Of a stretch of DNA of 6,863 bases, positions 5,884 through 6,863 are shown one piece after another (the first letter of the stretch is position 1; every line of letters begins with the position of its first letter). The DNA comes from Bacteroidota bacterium (GTDB taxonomy: Bacteria > Bacteroidota > Ignavibacteria > UBA10030 > UBA8401). The stretch spans positions 822 through 7,684 of the forward strand of contig DMPG01000207.1 of NCBI GenBank assembly GCA_003456055.1, read 5' to 3'. Both the position numbers and the translations under genes were made by a program. Under the pieces are notes generated by a model. The model was not told the DNA's origin. It saw only the letters and a list, made by a program, of their open reading frames with translations, and searched no databases.

Positions 5884-6863
5884 TTACAATAAATTACTTG
5901 CTAATTCCGCCAATTTCGAGCGCTCCCCTTTTTCAAGATTAATATGAGCGTAAATCTTTTGTCCCTGCATCTTTTCGATCAAATAACTCAGTCCATTAGA
6001 CATACTGTCAAGATACGGATGATCGATCTGATAAATATCGCCGGTGAGCACGATCTTCGTTCCTTCCCCGGCGCGAGTGATGATCGTCTTTACTTCGTGC
6101 GGTGTAAGGTTCTGCGCTTCATCGACAATAAAGAAGATCTTTACTAAGCTTCTTCCGCGGATATACGACAACGCTTCGATCACCAATTTTTCTTCTTCCA
6201 GCAATTGATCGATACGCTGATACTGCTGATCCGATTCCTGATATTGATTTTTAATAACATTCAAATTATCAAAGAGGGGTTGCATATACGGATCGAGCTT
6301 CGATTTAATATCTCCCGGGAGATAACCAATATCCTTATTGGAAAGCGGAACGATCGGCCTTGCCATAAAGATCTGTCGGTACAATTTACGCCGTTCAAGA
6401 GCGGCTGCGAGCGCAAGAAGCGTTTTTCCAGTCCCCGCTTTTCCGGAGATCGTTACTAATTGTATATCGGGATTAAGGAGCGCGTTCAACGCAAAGATCT
6501 GTTCTGCATTGTGCGGCGCAATTCCATACGCAACATTTTTTTCGATCTTTGTGATCCGTTGATGTTCCGCATCGAATGTTCCAAGTGCAGATTGTTTGCC
6601 GTTCCGCAGAATGATGAATTCGTTCGGTTGAAAATGATTTGTCGGAAGTTCGGTTGGATTTACTTGGTACGGATTCGAATGCAGCCGGGTAAAAACACCT
6701 TCCTCAACATTTTCTACCGTACGATGGCCGGTATATAGTTCCGTAAGATTCTTTACCTGATCGTTCTTATAATCCTGCGCAGGTAAACCGACTGCCTTCG
6801 CCTTCATCCGCAGATTGACATCTTTGGAAACAAGAATTACTTCGCGTAACATTTGTTCTTTTG
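5884..6863 (-). CDS. PIN-PhoH family ATPase (PhoH2-like), 5'-truncated by the window edge
   Basis: Predicted cytoplasmic RNA-directed ATPase with an N-terminal PIN nuclease domain; the mycobacterial relative PhoH2 unwinds and cleaves RNA. The frame stays open to the window edge (K-E-Q before the first Met at 6852), so the real start is outside. Residues are numbered from that Met. [28 protein letters not shown] (1-28) is the C-terminal end of a PIN domain, including the VSKDVNLR segment. A variable linker follows. The PhoH domain has Walker A GKAGTGKT (137-144), an IRGRS segment (231-235), Walker [10 protein letters not shown] (240-248), [14 protein letters not shown] (259-272) and a terminal [12 protein letters not shown] (307-318) with the conserved GERS arginine. 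Family members are about 430-450 residues, so roughly 110-130 N-terminal residues are missing. The stop is only 21 bp from the insertion sequence and I see no terminator in that gap. No antitoxin gene is visible, though one could lie upstream outside the window. Confidence 0.94.
   Translation of the reverse strand, partial: KEQMLREVILVSKDVNLRMKAKAVGLPAQDYKNDQVKNLTELYTGHRTVENVEEGVFTRLHSNPYQVNPTELPTNHFQPNEFIILRNGKQSALGTFDAEHQRITKIEKNVAYGIAPHNAEQIFALNALLNPDIQLVTISGKAGTGKTLLALAAALERRKLYRQIFMARPIVPLSNKDIGYLPGDIKSKLDPYMQPLFDNLNVIKNQYQESDQQYQRIDQLLEEEKLVIEALSYIRGRSLVKIFFIVDEAQNLTPHEVKTIITRAGEGTKIVLTGDIYQIDHPYLDSMSNGLSYLIEKMQGQKIYAHINLEKGERSKLAELASNLL

Noticed and set aside
6205..6738. Several overlapping + strand open frames of 70-90 codons
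   Set aside because: All are antisense to the PhoH ATPase domain and to its linker; none has a plausible RBS or domain.
5884..6863. PIN-PhoH gene as evidence of a toxin-antitoxin or new defence system
   Set aside because: PIN-PhoH proteins are widespread housekeeping-type proteins. No antitoxin or defence neighbour is visible, and the upstream side is cut off by the window.

Overview
The window looks like ordinary chromosome from an AT-rich, Gram-negative-type bacterium. There are two lipobox-bearing envelope proteins, one of them resembling the C-terminal domain of the Tol-Pal-associated protein CpoB/YbgF. Codon use is AT-leaning, some genes have clear Shine-Dalgarno sites and others have none, and the metallophosphoesterase is of a type common in Bacteroidota relatives. 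A member of the Bacteroidota / Ignavibacteriota / Chlorobiota group is my best guess. That is inference; no rRNA or other marker is present.

Layout. (1) 1-684, + strand: 3' two-thirds of a class I fructose-1,6-bisphosphatase. (2) 707-737: a strong hairpin with A and T tracts on its two sides, which can serve as a shared terminator for fbp and the convergent genes. (3) 760-3368, - strand: nagB (glucosamine-6-phosphate deaminase), then after 15 bp an unassigned ATP-grasp protein, then after a 68-bp gap with its own RBS a coiled-coil/TPR lipoprotein. (4) 3369-3459: divergent promoter region. (5) 3460-4734, + strand: a calcineurin-fold metallophosphoesterase, probably a lipoprotein, ending in a hairpin that overlaps its stop. 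(6) 4786-5862: a complete 1077-bp insertion sequence with 36-nt imperfect terminal inverted repeats. It carries an IS256/Mutator-type DDE transposase with an N-terminal zinc ribbon, on the - strand. (7) 5884-6863, - strand: the 3' three-quarters of a PIN-PhoH ATPase.

How the genes relate. FBPase and NagB both produce fructose 6-phosphate, one from fructose 1,6-bisphosphate and the other from glucosamine 6-phosphate. They are on opposite strands and need not be co-regulated. The nagB/ATP-grasp pair is tight enough to suggest co-expression. The remaining genes look like unrelated housekeeping neighbours.

The most notable point is that the transposase reading frame runs open from 5758 to 4805 but has no usable start in that frame near its N-terminus. 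A GTG with a good Shine-Dalgarno sits just upstream in another frame, separated by an A6 run (- strand). Removing one A restores a 318-residue protein starting M-T-K-K-H-C with an intact CxxC...CxxC zinc ribbon. So the element is either freshly inactivated by a homopolymer slip, or dependent on slippage, or affected by a sequencing error. I see no defence system, CRISPR array, RNA gene or clearly new multi-gene system.
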